Of a stretch of 64,000 bases of DNA, positions 1-6,808 are shown in pieces. The stretch comes from Flavobacterium sp. MC2016-06 (lineage in GTDB: Bacteria; Bacteroidota; Bacteroidia; Flavobacteriales; Flavobacteriaceae): contig NZ_WMID02000026.1 of assembly GCF_009711165.2 (NCBI RefSeq), positions 1 to 64,000 on the forward strand. The letters run 5' to 3'. Position numbers and translations under genes: made by a program. Numbering within the stretch: the first letter of the stretch is position 1; each line of letters begins with the position of its first letter. The notes below the pieces were generated by a model that was given only the letters and a program-made list of their open reading frames with translations, had not been told where the DNA came from and did not search any database.

Positions 1-43
1 AAGAAAAAGCAAGTGCTAATGTTATCATTATAAATTTTTTCAT
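1..43 (-). CDS. N-terminal fragment of an exported protein, cut by the window edge
   Basis: Reading leftward from an ATG at 41-43, the sequence encodes MKKFIMITLALAFS and then leaves the window. A lysine pair followed by a hydrophobic run is the start of a Sec signal peptide. The product cannot be named from 14 residues. It lies downstream of the Crp-family regulator on the same strand, about 130 bases away, so it could be its target or simply a neighbour. Confidence 0.55.
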   Translation of the reverse strand, partial: MKKFIMITLALAFS

Positions 44-173
44 TTTGATAAGTTTTAAAGTGTTAGTGAATTATTTACAGGGCAAATTTATACCAGCTCT
101 CCTCTTCAATACGATGAGAAAAGTCACAAAAAAAGTGTGATGAATATCACACTTGGAAGTTATAGGAGTTCTA

Positions 174-743
174 TTATTTGTGTTTGGAGTACAGCCTGCT
201 TAAGGTTTCACGGCTGACTCCAAGATATTCTGCAATATATTTTTTAGGTATTTTTTGCATTAGAGCTGGATAAAGTTCTGCAAATTCTTTGTATCTCTGT
301 TCCGAATTATTGGATATCAATGATATGATTCTTTGCTGAAGGGCAATATAACCTTTGGTCAATTTTACCCTAAAAAAATGTTCCATTTTATGAAGTGTTT
401 CGGAGAGTTTTTCTCTTCCTTCAAGCGTAAGGCATAAAACCTCGCCAGCCTCCATACAAACAACATACATATTGGCCTGTTTTTGATTGAAATAAGAAAT
501 ATAATCCGACATCCACCAATTTTCTGTTGCAAACTGTACAATATGTTCTTTTCCATCTGCATCGAGATAAAAAACCCTGAAAATACCACTCATAATGATG
601 TATTCATACTTTGCTTCATCGCCTTGCTGAATCAAGTATTGATTCTTTAATACCTTTCTTATCGTAAAAAATGGTTTGATAGATTCAAACTCTTCATCCG
701 TAATTGGTATAATGTCTTCAATATGACTTCTTAATTTTTCCAT
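174..743 (-). CDS. Crp/Fnr-family transcriptional regulator
   Basis: This 189-residue protein has the layout of the Crp/Fnr family. Residues about 10-120 form a cyclic-nucleotide-binding-type beta barrel (YIIMSGIFRVFYLDADGKEH is typical), followed by a long helix and a C-terminal helix-turn-helix around IAEYLGVSRETLSRL. There is no cysteine cluster of the Fnr type, so an iron-sulfur cluster is unlikely. Short Bacteroidota members like this often act on one adjacent gene in response to an unknown ligand. The nearest downstream gene on the same strand is the partial exported protein at the left edge. The family call is firm; the ligand and targets are unknown. Confidence 0.9.
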   Translation of the reverse strand: MEKLRSHIEDIIPITDEEFESIKPFFTIRKVLKNQYLIQQGDEAKYEYIIMSGIFRVFYLDADGKEHIVQFATENWWMSDYISYFNQKQANMYVVCMEAGEVLCLTLEGREKLSETLHKMEHFFRVKLTKGYIALQQRIISLISNNSEQRYKEFAELYPALMQKIPKKYIAEYLGVSRETLSRLYSKHK

Positions 744-870
744 AATCTATTTTTACCTTCCCAAAGATAAAGGATTTATGGAGTTGATGAAAATTTTAAA
801 TTTTCTGTATTTGAGTCAGTTTGCTAATTTTAAGCTCTTATAAATGTTTTTTAATGTAACACATTAGTAT

Positions 871-1503
871 TTACCACATATCCCTTTCCGTTTCTTCAAT
901 CTCGATTAGATCGTATGAGGTAAAAGTTTCTAATTCTACAAAAAGATCATCAATATGATTGTATATTTTTCTTTTATTTTTAGACCAATTTTCATCCAAT
1001 GGTGTAAAAGATACTTCGAAATTATATGCTGCAAAAAAACAAATTGTGATGAAACAATCTAAGCCTGATATATCAATTCTAGCACCATAGTTATCGACAC
1101 TTGTATTGTTTACAATCTTTAATGAGAATTCCTCGCATATAGCAAGCTTAGTACTTTTTGACTTATATTCAAAATAAAAATATTGCTCTAACAGTTTAAA
1201 TTTAATTAGGTTTTCTAAATATTCTATGTAACTAAAAGCATCTTCTAATTCGTCAAATTGTCTAAATGTACTTTCGTAATTTAAATAGTATTTAATACCA
1301 TAAACACTGCTATTTAAAACTCCCTTTTCTTTGTAATAAACATAAATCTTTTCATCAAAGCCTAAATAAATCCCATTATAAAAATTGAATCTATTTTTGT
1401 TTTTAGACAAGTCAACCTTATAATCTAAATTCTTTAATTCATCTTTTGACTTTAAAATATTAAAAACCTTTATTTTAAAATTTTCTAAATCATTTTTCAT
1501 CAT
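871..1503 (-). CDS. Hypothetical protein, possible immunity protein
   Basis: The product is 210 residues when started at the ATG pair at 1498-1503 (MMKNDLENF). An ATG 63 bases upstream would add a poorly coding-like stretch, so I prefer the internal start. The protein is acidic and rich in Lys, Tyr, Phe and Asn, with no signal peptide, membrane segment or motif I recognise. It is at the far end of the array of small genes behind the Rhs toxin, shares their AT-rich composition, and lies beyond a hairpin terminator at 1644-1671. An immunity function is an inference from position only. Confidence 0.6.
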   Translation of the reverse strand: MMKNDLENFKIKVFNILKSKDELKNLDYKVDLSKNKNRFNFYNGIYLGFDEKIYVYYKEKGVLNSSVYGIKYYLNYESTFRQFDELEDAFSYIEYLENLIKFKLLEQYFYFEYKSKSTKLAICEEFSLKIVNNTSVDNYGARIDISGLDCFITICFFAAYNFEVSFTPLDENWSKNKRKIYNHIDDLFVELETFTSYDLIEIEETERDMW

Positions 1504-1641
1504 TACTCTATAAGTTTGTTTACTACTGCTTTTCCTTCTAAATATAACCAAAGTACAACATTTCAAAAGTAGCTTTAATCTAAATTACAATTTTAGTGAT
1601 ACATTTTTAATCATTTCGCCGTCTTTAAAATCATATTAAAC

Positions 1642-1749
1642 AAAAAAGATGAGCACTATTGCTCATCTTTTACAATCTTTTTTCAATAAGTATCTTTTTC
1701 AGAACATTAGAAATATAAAATAGTATATCACTAATTCTGATTCATTACC
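1642..1749. repeat. Direct repeat block, copy 1 (with hairpin)
   Basis: About 105 bases here closely match 4189-4297 in the same orientation. Shared sequence includes the hairpin, then ACAATCTTTTTTCAATAA, then AAATATAAAAT and CTAATTCTGAT. The two copies lie downstream of two different small genes, so the block seems to have moved or been duplicated with gene cassettes. Confidence 0.75.
1644..1671 (-). terminator. Hairpin terminator after the small lipoprotein gene
   Basis: A perfect 12-base stem, AAAAGATGAGCA paired with TGCTCATCTTTT, encloses a four-base loop. On the minus strand the descending arm runs into TTTTTTG, as in an intrinsic terminator. It sits about 90 bases past the stop of the gene at 1763. 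Confidence 0.65.
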
Positions 1750-1762
1750 AATATCTCCCTAA

Positions 1763-2152
1763 TTATGGTATTTTACAAATTTCTGTTTTTACATATATCG
1801 TCTTTTTAGTTTTACCAATTTCATAAATAAATAATTTCTGGCCATTTGAAAGATTATATATTACTTTTTTAGGTTGTCCGTTTTCATAAAAAACATAACA
1901 TCCTTCAACAGGACAATCAATTATATCAATATTATCTTTTTGATACTTTAAATTATCTGTGATTTTATTTAGATTATTGATTTCTTTTTTTGATAAAATA
2001 CGTTCTAATTCAAATCTATTTGAATTTAGATTTTCATCTACATCTCCCTCAATAAGAAATTCACCTTGTTTAATCGATAAATAAACAACTTTGTTATTTA
2101 TGAATACGTTATTATTGTTGCAACTAATTAATAAAGAAAGCAACAAAAACAA
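1763..2152 (-). CDS. Small putative lipoprotein, possibly 5'-frameshifted
   Basis: The frame encodes 129 residues beginning with a hydrophobic run and a lipobox (LLISC, then NNNN), so it should be exported and lipidated. The only in-frame start here is TTG at 2150-2152. The natural starts, two adjacent ATGs at 2178-2183, open a frame (MKNIKY, then stop) that is out of register with the lipoprotein frame. A one-base change would join them into a normal signal peptide. Either TTG is used or the gene is broken at its 5' end. The mature part has no recognised domain. Position and export fit a decayed or spare immunity gene for a periplasm-acting toxin. Confidence 0.55.
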   Translation of the reverse strand: MFLLLSLLISCNNNNVFINNKVVYLSIKQGEFLIEGDVDENLNSNRFELERILSKKEINNLNKITDNLKYQKDNIDIIDCPVEGCYVFYENGQPKKVIYNLSNGQKLFIYEIGKTKKTIYVKTEICKIP

Positions 2153-2213
2153 ACACCACTTAATATTTAATATTTTTCATCATCTAATTCCTGTTTCTAT
2201 TTGACAACCTCAA

Positions 2214-2632
2214 TTAATTACCATTATCAACCTTTATCATAAAATAATTATCATCCGACTCTACTAAAGAAACATTAGTTTTAAAATTACTTTTTGTTAT
2301 GTTTATTACAGAATCCTGAAGATTTTTTATACTTGTATTAATTCCATAATATTTAAACATAACCTCTTCTATTTTTTAAACTATCATGATAAAAAATTTA
2401 AGTATCTAGAATATTCTTTTGTGTAGTCTTCAACTTTTAATTTTGAACAAGTTCCTGATAATGAAAAAATTAAAATATATTTTCCATCTTTAAAACGCAT
2501 TTAAAAAGTACTACAATCTTCAGAAATATGTTTTTCTGTCAATATATAAGGATCAGGTCTACCGATTTCTTCATCTCTATTTTTACATGATGAAAAGAAA
2601 AAAAGAGCTATAATAATTATTGTATATCTCAT
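2214..2632 (-). pseudogene. Decayed copy of the lipoprotein gene at 5251-5688
   Basis: This stretch is a near copy of 5251-5688, including the lipoprotein start, the CKNRDEEIGRPDPY region and the 3' end. It carries a stop in place of Gln (CSTF, stop, MRF instead of CSAFQMRF near 2500), an extra A in the run at 2391-2397, and deletions near 2340-2360. Similarity continues into the upstream flank to about 2730, so a block of roughly 500 bases was duplicated and then one copy decayed. Confidence 0.85.
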
Positions 2633-2744
2633 ATCTTTAAATTTATCATAATTCAGAATCTATATATACTTTAATATAGTTTTTTTGCGGTGCATTATCA
2701 TTCAAATATTCACCAACACATCTGAAATATTACAAATGATTGAA

Positions 2745-3248
2745 TTAATATTTATTCAAATCATCAAATTCAACATTTGTAATTTTTGAGCTTTTAATTA
2801 ATTCAAATAATTTAGAGGAGATTACCTTAATTGCTGTATCACCTAAGCAAAAAATATCAGAACCATCCCAAGTTTCAAGATCAACTTTTATACTTCCATA
2901 TACTCTATCCCCATCTTCATCATATTCAGAAATGATACCTGCTTTTCCTGTAATTTGAAATCCAAAATACTTCAAATCTGTATCCTCAATGATAATTGGA
3001 TAACAATCCCATCCTGTAATATTGTTTTTTTCCAAAATATTTTTAAATCTTTCTGAAATAGCAAAATTCCAAGGATCTTGATAACCAATTAAGTCAAAAA
3101 AAACTTTACCCTCATCAACTTTGAAAACATTATTTTCCTTAAGAAATGAAGGATCATCAAAAGAACCAAAAATTTCATATTTTACTTTTGCATCTATTCT
3201 TACTGCACTTTTTTTATTTCCGCGTATTATTGTTTTTAATAATTCCAT
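2745..3248 (-). CDS. Hypothetical protein, Imm11/DUF1629-like immunity candidate (paralogue A)
   Basis: The 167-residue product is a clear paralogue of the one at 3377-3871. Both share KENNVFKVDEGK, a central DLKY segment, EYDEDGD or KYDEDGD, WDGSDIF and a C-terminal KITNVEF. There is no signal peptide, so it acts in the cytoplasm. The C-terminal pattern (WDGSDIF, then a helix, then ITNVEF) recalls the Imm11/DUF1629 family; I hold this only as a suggestion. The ATG overlaps the TAA of a short upstream tail as TAATG, an arrangement usual for an immunity gene following its toxin. Confidence 0.75.
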   Translation of the reverse strand: MELLKTIIRGNKKSAVRIDAKVKYEIFGSFDDPSFLKENNVFKVDEGKVFFDLIGYQDPWNFAISERFKNILEKNNITGWDCYPIIIEDTDLKYFGFQITGKAGIISEYDEDGDRVYGSIKVDLETWDGSDIFCLGDTAIKVISSKLFELIKSSKITNVEFDDLNKY

Positions 3249-3289
3249 TATTCATTTTTTTTCATTTTCAGTTGTTTAAATTTTGAAAT
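3248..3289 (-). pseudogene. Residual 3' tail of an upstream frame (possible toxin remnant)
   Basis: An open tail ending KFKQLKMKKNE and then TAA overlaps the next ATG by one base (TAATG). It is only 13 codons long and closes upstream at a stop, so little can be said except that the pattern repeats in front of three other immunity-like genes. Confidence 0.3.
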
Positions 3290-3376
3290 TTATTAATTTG
3301 AAAATTTCATCTTTTTATCATCCCTATATAATAAAAAAAGCAACTATTCAACAAATATATTCAGTAATCACAGTCA

Positions 3377-3871
3377 CTAATATTTGCTTAAATCTTTGAA
3401 TTCAACATTAGTAATTTTAGCCTTTTCTATTATTTCACGTACTCTAGGAGTACATACAGTTGCTCCACTATCTTTAAGAAAAAAAATATCTGAGCCGTCC
3501 CATAAAGTCATATCTACCTCAAATGTTCCATAAACAGAATCACCATCTTCATCATATTTGCAATATGAATTAAATGTTTTTTTAGTGTAGCCATAATATT
3601 TTAAATCAATTCCCTCCATAATTATTGGGAAAAATTCTAATCCTTTAATACCATTATCCTCTAATAAATTTTTAAATTGTTCAGACATAAATTTTAAAGG
3701 GCCTTGATCTCCAATAAAATCAAAAAAAATTTTCCCTTCATCGACTTTAAAAACATTATTTTCTTTGATAAATAGTAAATCTGGAAATATCTTAAACATA
3801 TCATATTTGATATTTGCTTTAATTATTACAGAACTTCTTTTATTTTCAAGTATTATCGTGGTAAAATCCAT
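3377..3871 (-). CDS. Hypothetical protein, Imm11/DUF1629-like immunity candidate (paralogue B)
   Basis: The 164-residue paralogue of the protein at 2745-3248 keeps the same blocks: KENNVFKVDEGK, a Phe/Ile-rich centre, DEDGD, WDGSDIF and KITNVEF. Divergence is spread over the whole length, so the duplication is not recent. The product has no signal peptide and no membrane segment. Its ATG overlaps the stop of a 16-codon upstream tail as TAATG. Two diverged copies side by side fit the idea that each protects against a different variant of one toxin type. Confidence 0.75.
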   Translation of the reverse strand: MDFTTIILENKRSSVIIKANIKYDMFKIFPDLLFIKENNVFKVDEGKIFFDFIGDQGPLKFMSEQFKNLLEDNGIKGLEFFPIIMEGIDLKYYGYTKKTFNSYCKYDEDGDSVYGTFEVDMTLWDGSDIFFLKDSGATVCTPRVREIIEKAKITNVEFKDLSKY

Positions 3872-3921
3872 TATTTAAATGTTTTTTCTATTCTTAATGC
3901 TTCTTTTTGTAATTGCCATAT
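3871..3921 (-). pseudogene. Residual 3' tail of an upstream frame (possible toxin remnant)
   Basis: Sixteen codons, IWQLQKEALRIEKTFK, end in a TAA that overlaps the ATG of the following gene. The composition is protein-like (an amphipathic helix), yet the frame is closed upstream at 3922-3924. It looks like the end of a lost gene, plausibly the toxin once paired with the gene at 3377. Confidence 0.35.
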
Positions 3922-3929
3922 TTATAGCA

Positions 3930-4145
3930 TTATACCTTCGTTTTTTCTGTAACTTTCTCAGATTTTTTCAAATGTAATACAGAATTTCTATCTCTATAGA
4001 TTGCAGCTTCAAACCATTTCATATTTGCTAGATTATTAACATCCAAACCTACTTTACTAAAAAAAAATAGTATAGCTGATTTGCTTCTGGAAAATATGAT
4101 GTCAATAAATTCATCTCTTTGGTTATTATCTCTGATATACGAAAT
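3930..4145 (-). pseudogene. 5'-truncated gene remnant
   Basis: An open frame of 71 codons starts directly after a stop (4146-4148), has no early start codon, and ends at 3930. It reads ISYIRDNNQRDEFIDIIFSR, continues through an FFF segment encoded by a run of nine T, then LDVNNLANMKWFEAAIYRD. The amino-acid composition is coding-like and unlike the other two frames. It is probably the C-terminal part of a cytoplasmic protein that lost its 5' half. I do not recognise the family. Confidence 0.5.
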
Positions 4146-4188
4146 CTAATTCTTAACCATTTCTCAACTTTTAAGATCATATAGAACC

Positions 4189-4297
4189 TAAAAAGATGAG
4201 CAATATTGCTCATCTTTTACAATCTTTTTTCAATAATTATTCTTTTTAAGATCATTAAAAATATAAAATGACATATACCTAATTCTGATATATTACC
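4189..4297. repeat. Direct repeat block, copy 2 (with hairpin)
   Basis: This is the second copy of the block at 1642-1749, same orientation, with scattered substitutions. It lies downstream of the immunity-like gene at 4455. Confidence 0.75.
4191..4218 (-). terminator. Hairpin terminator after the immunity-like gene at 4455
   Basis: The same 12-base stem as at 1644-1671 (AAAAGATGAGCA with TGCTCATCTTTT) with loop ATAT. On the minus strand the stem ends in CTTTTTAGG, a short U tract. Between it and the gene stop at 4455 there are about 235 bases in which I see nothing else. Confidence 0.55.
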
Positions 4298-4454
4298 GAG
4301 TGCGTAGTTTTTCATGAGAAAGTCTTTGCTGAGCGAAGACAAGAACTGTTTGTTGGTCGTATTCTTAATGCTTCAATGTTACAACTATATTGTTTTTCAG
4401 TTATCCATTTTATTATTTTATAAAGATATTAAATCTAAAACACTACCATATTCC

Positions 4455-4751
4455 TTAATAATCCATTGTTTTCACTATATTAATTATAGCTAACATTTTA
4501 TTTTTCTTTATTCTTAATCCGATATCCCAAATATTTTTGCACCCTAAAATTGGGATAGGATCTTCATCAATAAAATCTTCCATGATTAATCTTTCTTTAT
4601 CTTTTTCTGAAAAATTCTCTATAAAATTGACATCCAATTGATTCAACCAAACGCGTATAACCTCATGTTCATTATCTGCATGAACTTGTGAAATATAACA
4701 CCCGCCATCATATTCCATTATAAAACTGTACAGATACTTATTATTTTCCAT
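4455..4751 (-). CDS. Small hypothetical protein, immunity candidate (tandem copy 1)
   Basis: The 98-residue acidic cytoplasmic protein is a tandem paralogue of the one at 4889-5182. They share KYLYSFIM, GCYISQV, EHE, a WLN motif, an ENFSE-type segment and the C-terminal KKNKMLAIINIVKT. The family is unknown to me. The start ATG overlaps the TAA of an upstream tail (TAATG), and the same tail sequence precedes the sister copy, so the duplicated unit was 'toxin end plus immunity gene'. Function is inferred from that context. Confidence 0.75.
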   Translation of the reverse strand: MENNKYLYSFIMEYDGGCYISQVHADNEHEVIRVWLNQLDVNFIENFSEKDKERLIMEDFIDEDPIPILGCKNIWDIGLRIKKNKMLAIINIVKTMDY

Positions 4752-4831
4752 TAATTACTTCCTTTAGCTTTTTGACTATGATTTTCTGCCCCTCTGGTGT
4801 AAACGCCCCGCTCATAAACAGATGGCTGATA
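4751..4831 (-). pseudogene. Residual toxin 3' end before immunity copy 1
   Basis: The frame that ends in the TAATG overlap reads ERGVYTRGAENHSQKAKGSN and is closed upstream at about 4832. Its last 12 residues, ENHSQKAKGSN and stop, match the tail in front of the sister gene (ENHNQKARGSN). A second frame here (SGAFTPEGQKIIVKKLKEV) is also open, so the true reading frame is not certain. Either way it is a gene end without its body. Confidence 0.45.
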
Positions 4832-4888
4832 TTATTTTAATATTTTGCAAGTAAAAGCAAACCCTCTCATTAGTGGCGAGAATTTAAC

Positions 4889-5182
4889 TCAATTTACTGT
4901 TTTTACTATATTAATAATGGCTAACATTTTATTTTTCCTGATTTTTAATGTAATACACCAAATATTTTTACAGCCTGAAATAAGGATAGGATCTTCATCA
5001 AAAAAGTCCTCGATAATTAATCTTTTTTTATCATTTTCTGAGAAATTATCTATAGGCTTAACATCTAATGTATTTAACCATACACGCATTGCTTCATGTT
5101 CACTAGTTGCATAAACTTGAGAAATATAACATCCTTCATCATATCCCATTATAAAACTGTATAGATACTTATTTTTTTCCAT
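4889..5182 (-). CDS. Small hypothetical protein, immunity candidate (tandem copy 2)
   Basis: The 97-residue product is the paralogue of the one at 4455-4751, with most differences conservative. It is acidic, has no signal peptide, and contains a WLNTLDV segment and a lysine-rich C-terminus. It follows the lipoprotein gene at 5251-5688 by 68 bases, which contain the toxin-like tail. No family name can be given. Tandem retention of two diverging copies argues that both may be under selection. Confidence 0.75.
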   Translation of the reverse strand: MEKNKYLYSFIMGYDEGCYISQVYATSEHEAMRVWLNTLDVKPIDNFSENDKKRLIIEDFFDEDPILISGCKNIWCITLKIRKNKMLAIINIVKTVN

Positions 5183-5250
5183 TAATTACTTCCTCTAGCT
5201 TTTTGATTATGATTTTCTCCTACTTCTTGATATAATTTTAATTCATCGCT
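5182..5250 (-). pseudogene. Residual toxin 3' end before immunity copy 2
   Basis: Twenty-two codons (ending YQEVGENHNQKARGSN) stop in a TAA that overlaps the next ATG as TAATG. The frame begins directly after the stop codon of the lipoprotein gene at 5251 and is in the same register, which looks like a deletion junction joining an immunity gene to the end of a lost toxin. Confidence 0.45.
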
Positions 5251-5688
5251 TTAGTCTGATAAATTACCATTACCAACCTTTATCATAAAATAATTATCAT
5301 CCGACTCTATTAAAGAAACATTAGTTTTAAAATTACTTTTTGTTATGTTTATTATAGAATCTTGCAAATCTCTTATGTTGGTATTTAAAAAACTGTTTCT
5401 GTGATATTTAAGCATTATATAACCTCTTCTATTTTTTAAACTATCATGGTAAAAATTTAAGTATCTAGAATATTCTTTTATATAATATTCAACCTTTAGA
5501 TTTTGACAAGTTCCCGATAACGCAAAATTTAAAATATATTTTCCATCCTTAAAACGCATTTGAAAAGCACTACAATCTTCTGAGATATCTCTTTCTGTTA
5601 ATGTATAAGGATCTGGTCTCCCAATTTCTTCATCTCTATTTTTACATGATGAAAATAAAAGAACTATAATAATTATTGTATATTTCAT
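5251..5688 (-). CDS. Putative lipoprotein, immunity candidate
   Basis: The frame opens further upstream, but the ATG at 5686-5688 gives MKYTIIIIVLLFSSC, a clean lipoprotein signal peptide, so I place the start there (145 residues). The mature protein begins KNRDEEIGRPDPYTLTERD and has no recognised domain. A decayed second copy exists at 2214-2632. Export to the periplasm is expected. With the two exported proteins directly behind the Rhs gene, it fits protection against a toxin acting in the periplasm, but no pairing is proven. Confidence 0.7.
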   Translation of the reverse strand: MKYTIIIIVLLFSSCKNRDEEIGRPDPYTLTERDISEDCSAFQMRFKDGKYILNFALSGTCQNLKVEYYIKEYSRYLNFYHDSLKNRRGYIMLKYHRNSFLNTNIRDLQDSIINITKSNFKTNVSLIESDDNYFMIKVGNGNLSD

Positions 5689-5854
5689 AACTTTAAATTT
5701 ATCATAATTCAGCATCAATATATACTTTAATATAGTTTTATTGTAGTGCATTATCTTTTAAATATATTTCACCACATCTGATACATTACCCATTATCAAA
5801 AAGATGTTCTTTATTAAATAGTAATTCTAACATTGACTTTTGATACATTATTCT

Positions 5855-6349
5855 TTATTCTCCAAATGATGGATTTTTATTCACCGAATAAATAAAATTC
5901 TCATCTATAATCTTCAAATAACATCCTCCATCTTTTTTTATTCCTTTTTGAATTCTACTACGCAATGGGCTTACACCAAAATCAAAGTCTATTGTTTTAG
6001 ACTTACCCATTATGGGATTATAATCTTTATGAAAAATAATAACATTGTTATAAAAGTTATCATTTCTCTTTTGCCTTGTAATCCTATCGATGTCATATTT
6101 AATCATAAAATTAATAAGTATACTATCTTTTAAATCACTTCTGTATAAAGAAGTATTTTTAGTAATATTATTTTGTTTATTTATTGAGTCATTTATTTCG
6201 AACAATTTATTTGCTGAAATATATTTAACAATTGAAGAAAAATCCCCAATATTGTTTTTTACCTTACCATAATAGCTATCATGAATACCACATGAATTGA
6301 ATAGACAAGCCAAACTAAACCCAACTATTATATTTATTATTATTTTCAT
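5855..6349 (-). CDS. Putative lipoprotein, candidate second immunity protein of the Rhs unit
   Basis: The 164-residue product starts with a lipoprotein signal (MKIIINIIVGFSLACLFNSC) and continues as a soluble Lys/Asn/Ile-rich domain that I cannot assign. Its ATG overlaps the stop of the preceding gene as ATGA, so the two are translationally coupled and belong to one transcript with the Rhs gene. The exported location matches a peptidoglycan-directed toxin tip. About 160 bases of nothing recognisable separate it from the next gene. Confidence 0.75.
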   Translation of the reverse strand: MKIIINIIVGFSLACLFNSCGIHDSYYGKVKNNIGDFSSIVKYISANKLFEINDSINKQNNITKNTSLYRSDLKDSILINFMIKYDIDRITRQKRNDNFYNNVIIFHKDYNPIMGKSKTIDFDFGVSPLRSRIQKGIKKDGGCYLKIIDENFIYSVNKNPSFGE

Positions 6350-6795
6350 TTTAAAATAAAACTATCTGAATACGATATTTCATTTTTTTCGAATTCATTA
6401 TATCCATTAACCACTTTTATTCTAAACTTTCCTTTTTTTGCATTTTCGCGAATAGATTCATTCTTTTTTTTACTGTACTTAGGAGAATCAAATAATTCTG
6501 GCTGCTTAATTTTAAACATTAAATCTGAGGATTTATTTCCCTCTGAAATCAAAGTAAGTTCCAAAGGAATTGTAAAAGGTTCAGAAAAAACATCCTTTGA
6601 ATATAATTTCCAAATATGTCTTTTAAAATCATATTTTTCCAATTGAATGTTCAAAAATCTATCTTTTGCATCATTGTTTTTAACATTCAAAATTATCTCT
6701 TCCTTTACATTAAATTCACTTTTTTTCATTTTCACCTCTAAAAGTTGTGAAAAACAAAAAAAAGGAATTAGAATTGCTATAATTAAAATTTTCAT
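6346..6795 (-). CDS. Exported protein, candidate cognate immunity protein of the Rhs toxin
   Basis: The frame stays open back into the Rhs gene, but MKILIIAILIPFFCFSQ at 6795 is an obvious signal peptide, so I start there (149 residues). The mature part (LLEVKMKKSEFNVKEEIIL and on) has alternating beta-strand character and may be an Ig-like fold. It begins 13 bases after the Rhs stop codon and ends in an ATGA overlap with the next gene. This immediate position and periplasmic routing make it the best candidate to neutralise the Rhs tip. Confidence 0.75.
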   Translation of the reverse strand: MKILIIAILIPFFCFSQLLEVKMKKSEFNVKEEIILNVKNNDAKDRFLNIQLEKYDFKRHIWKLYSKDVFSEPFTIPLELTLISEGNKSSDLMFKIKQPELFDSPKYSKKKNESIRENAKKGKFRIKVVNGYNEFEKNEISYSDSFILK

Positions 6796-6808
6796 ACTAT
6801 AATTTTTA

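Noticed and set aside
871..1566. Upstream ATG at 1566 as start of the hypothetical protein
   Set aside because: The extra 21 residues (MKCCTLVIFRRKSSS and on) are neither a signal peptide nor similar in composition to the rest, and the ATG pair at 1498-1503 is a better start.
4845..5114. Plus-strand frame of 89 codons opposite the immunity copy 2
   Set aside because: It is the antisense shadow of the 97-residue gene, whose paralogue at 4455 is conserved in the minus-strand frame.
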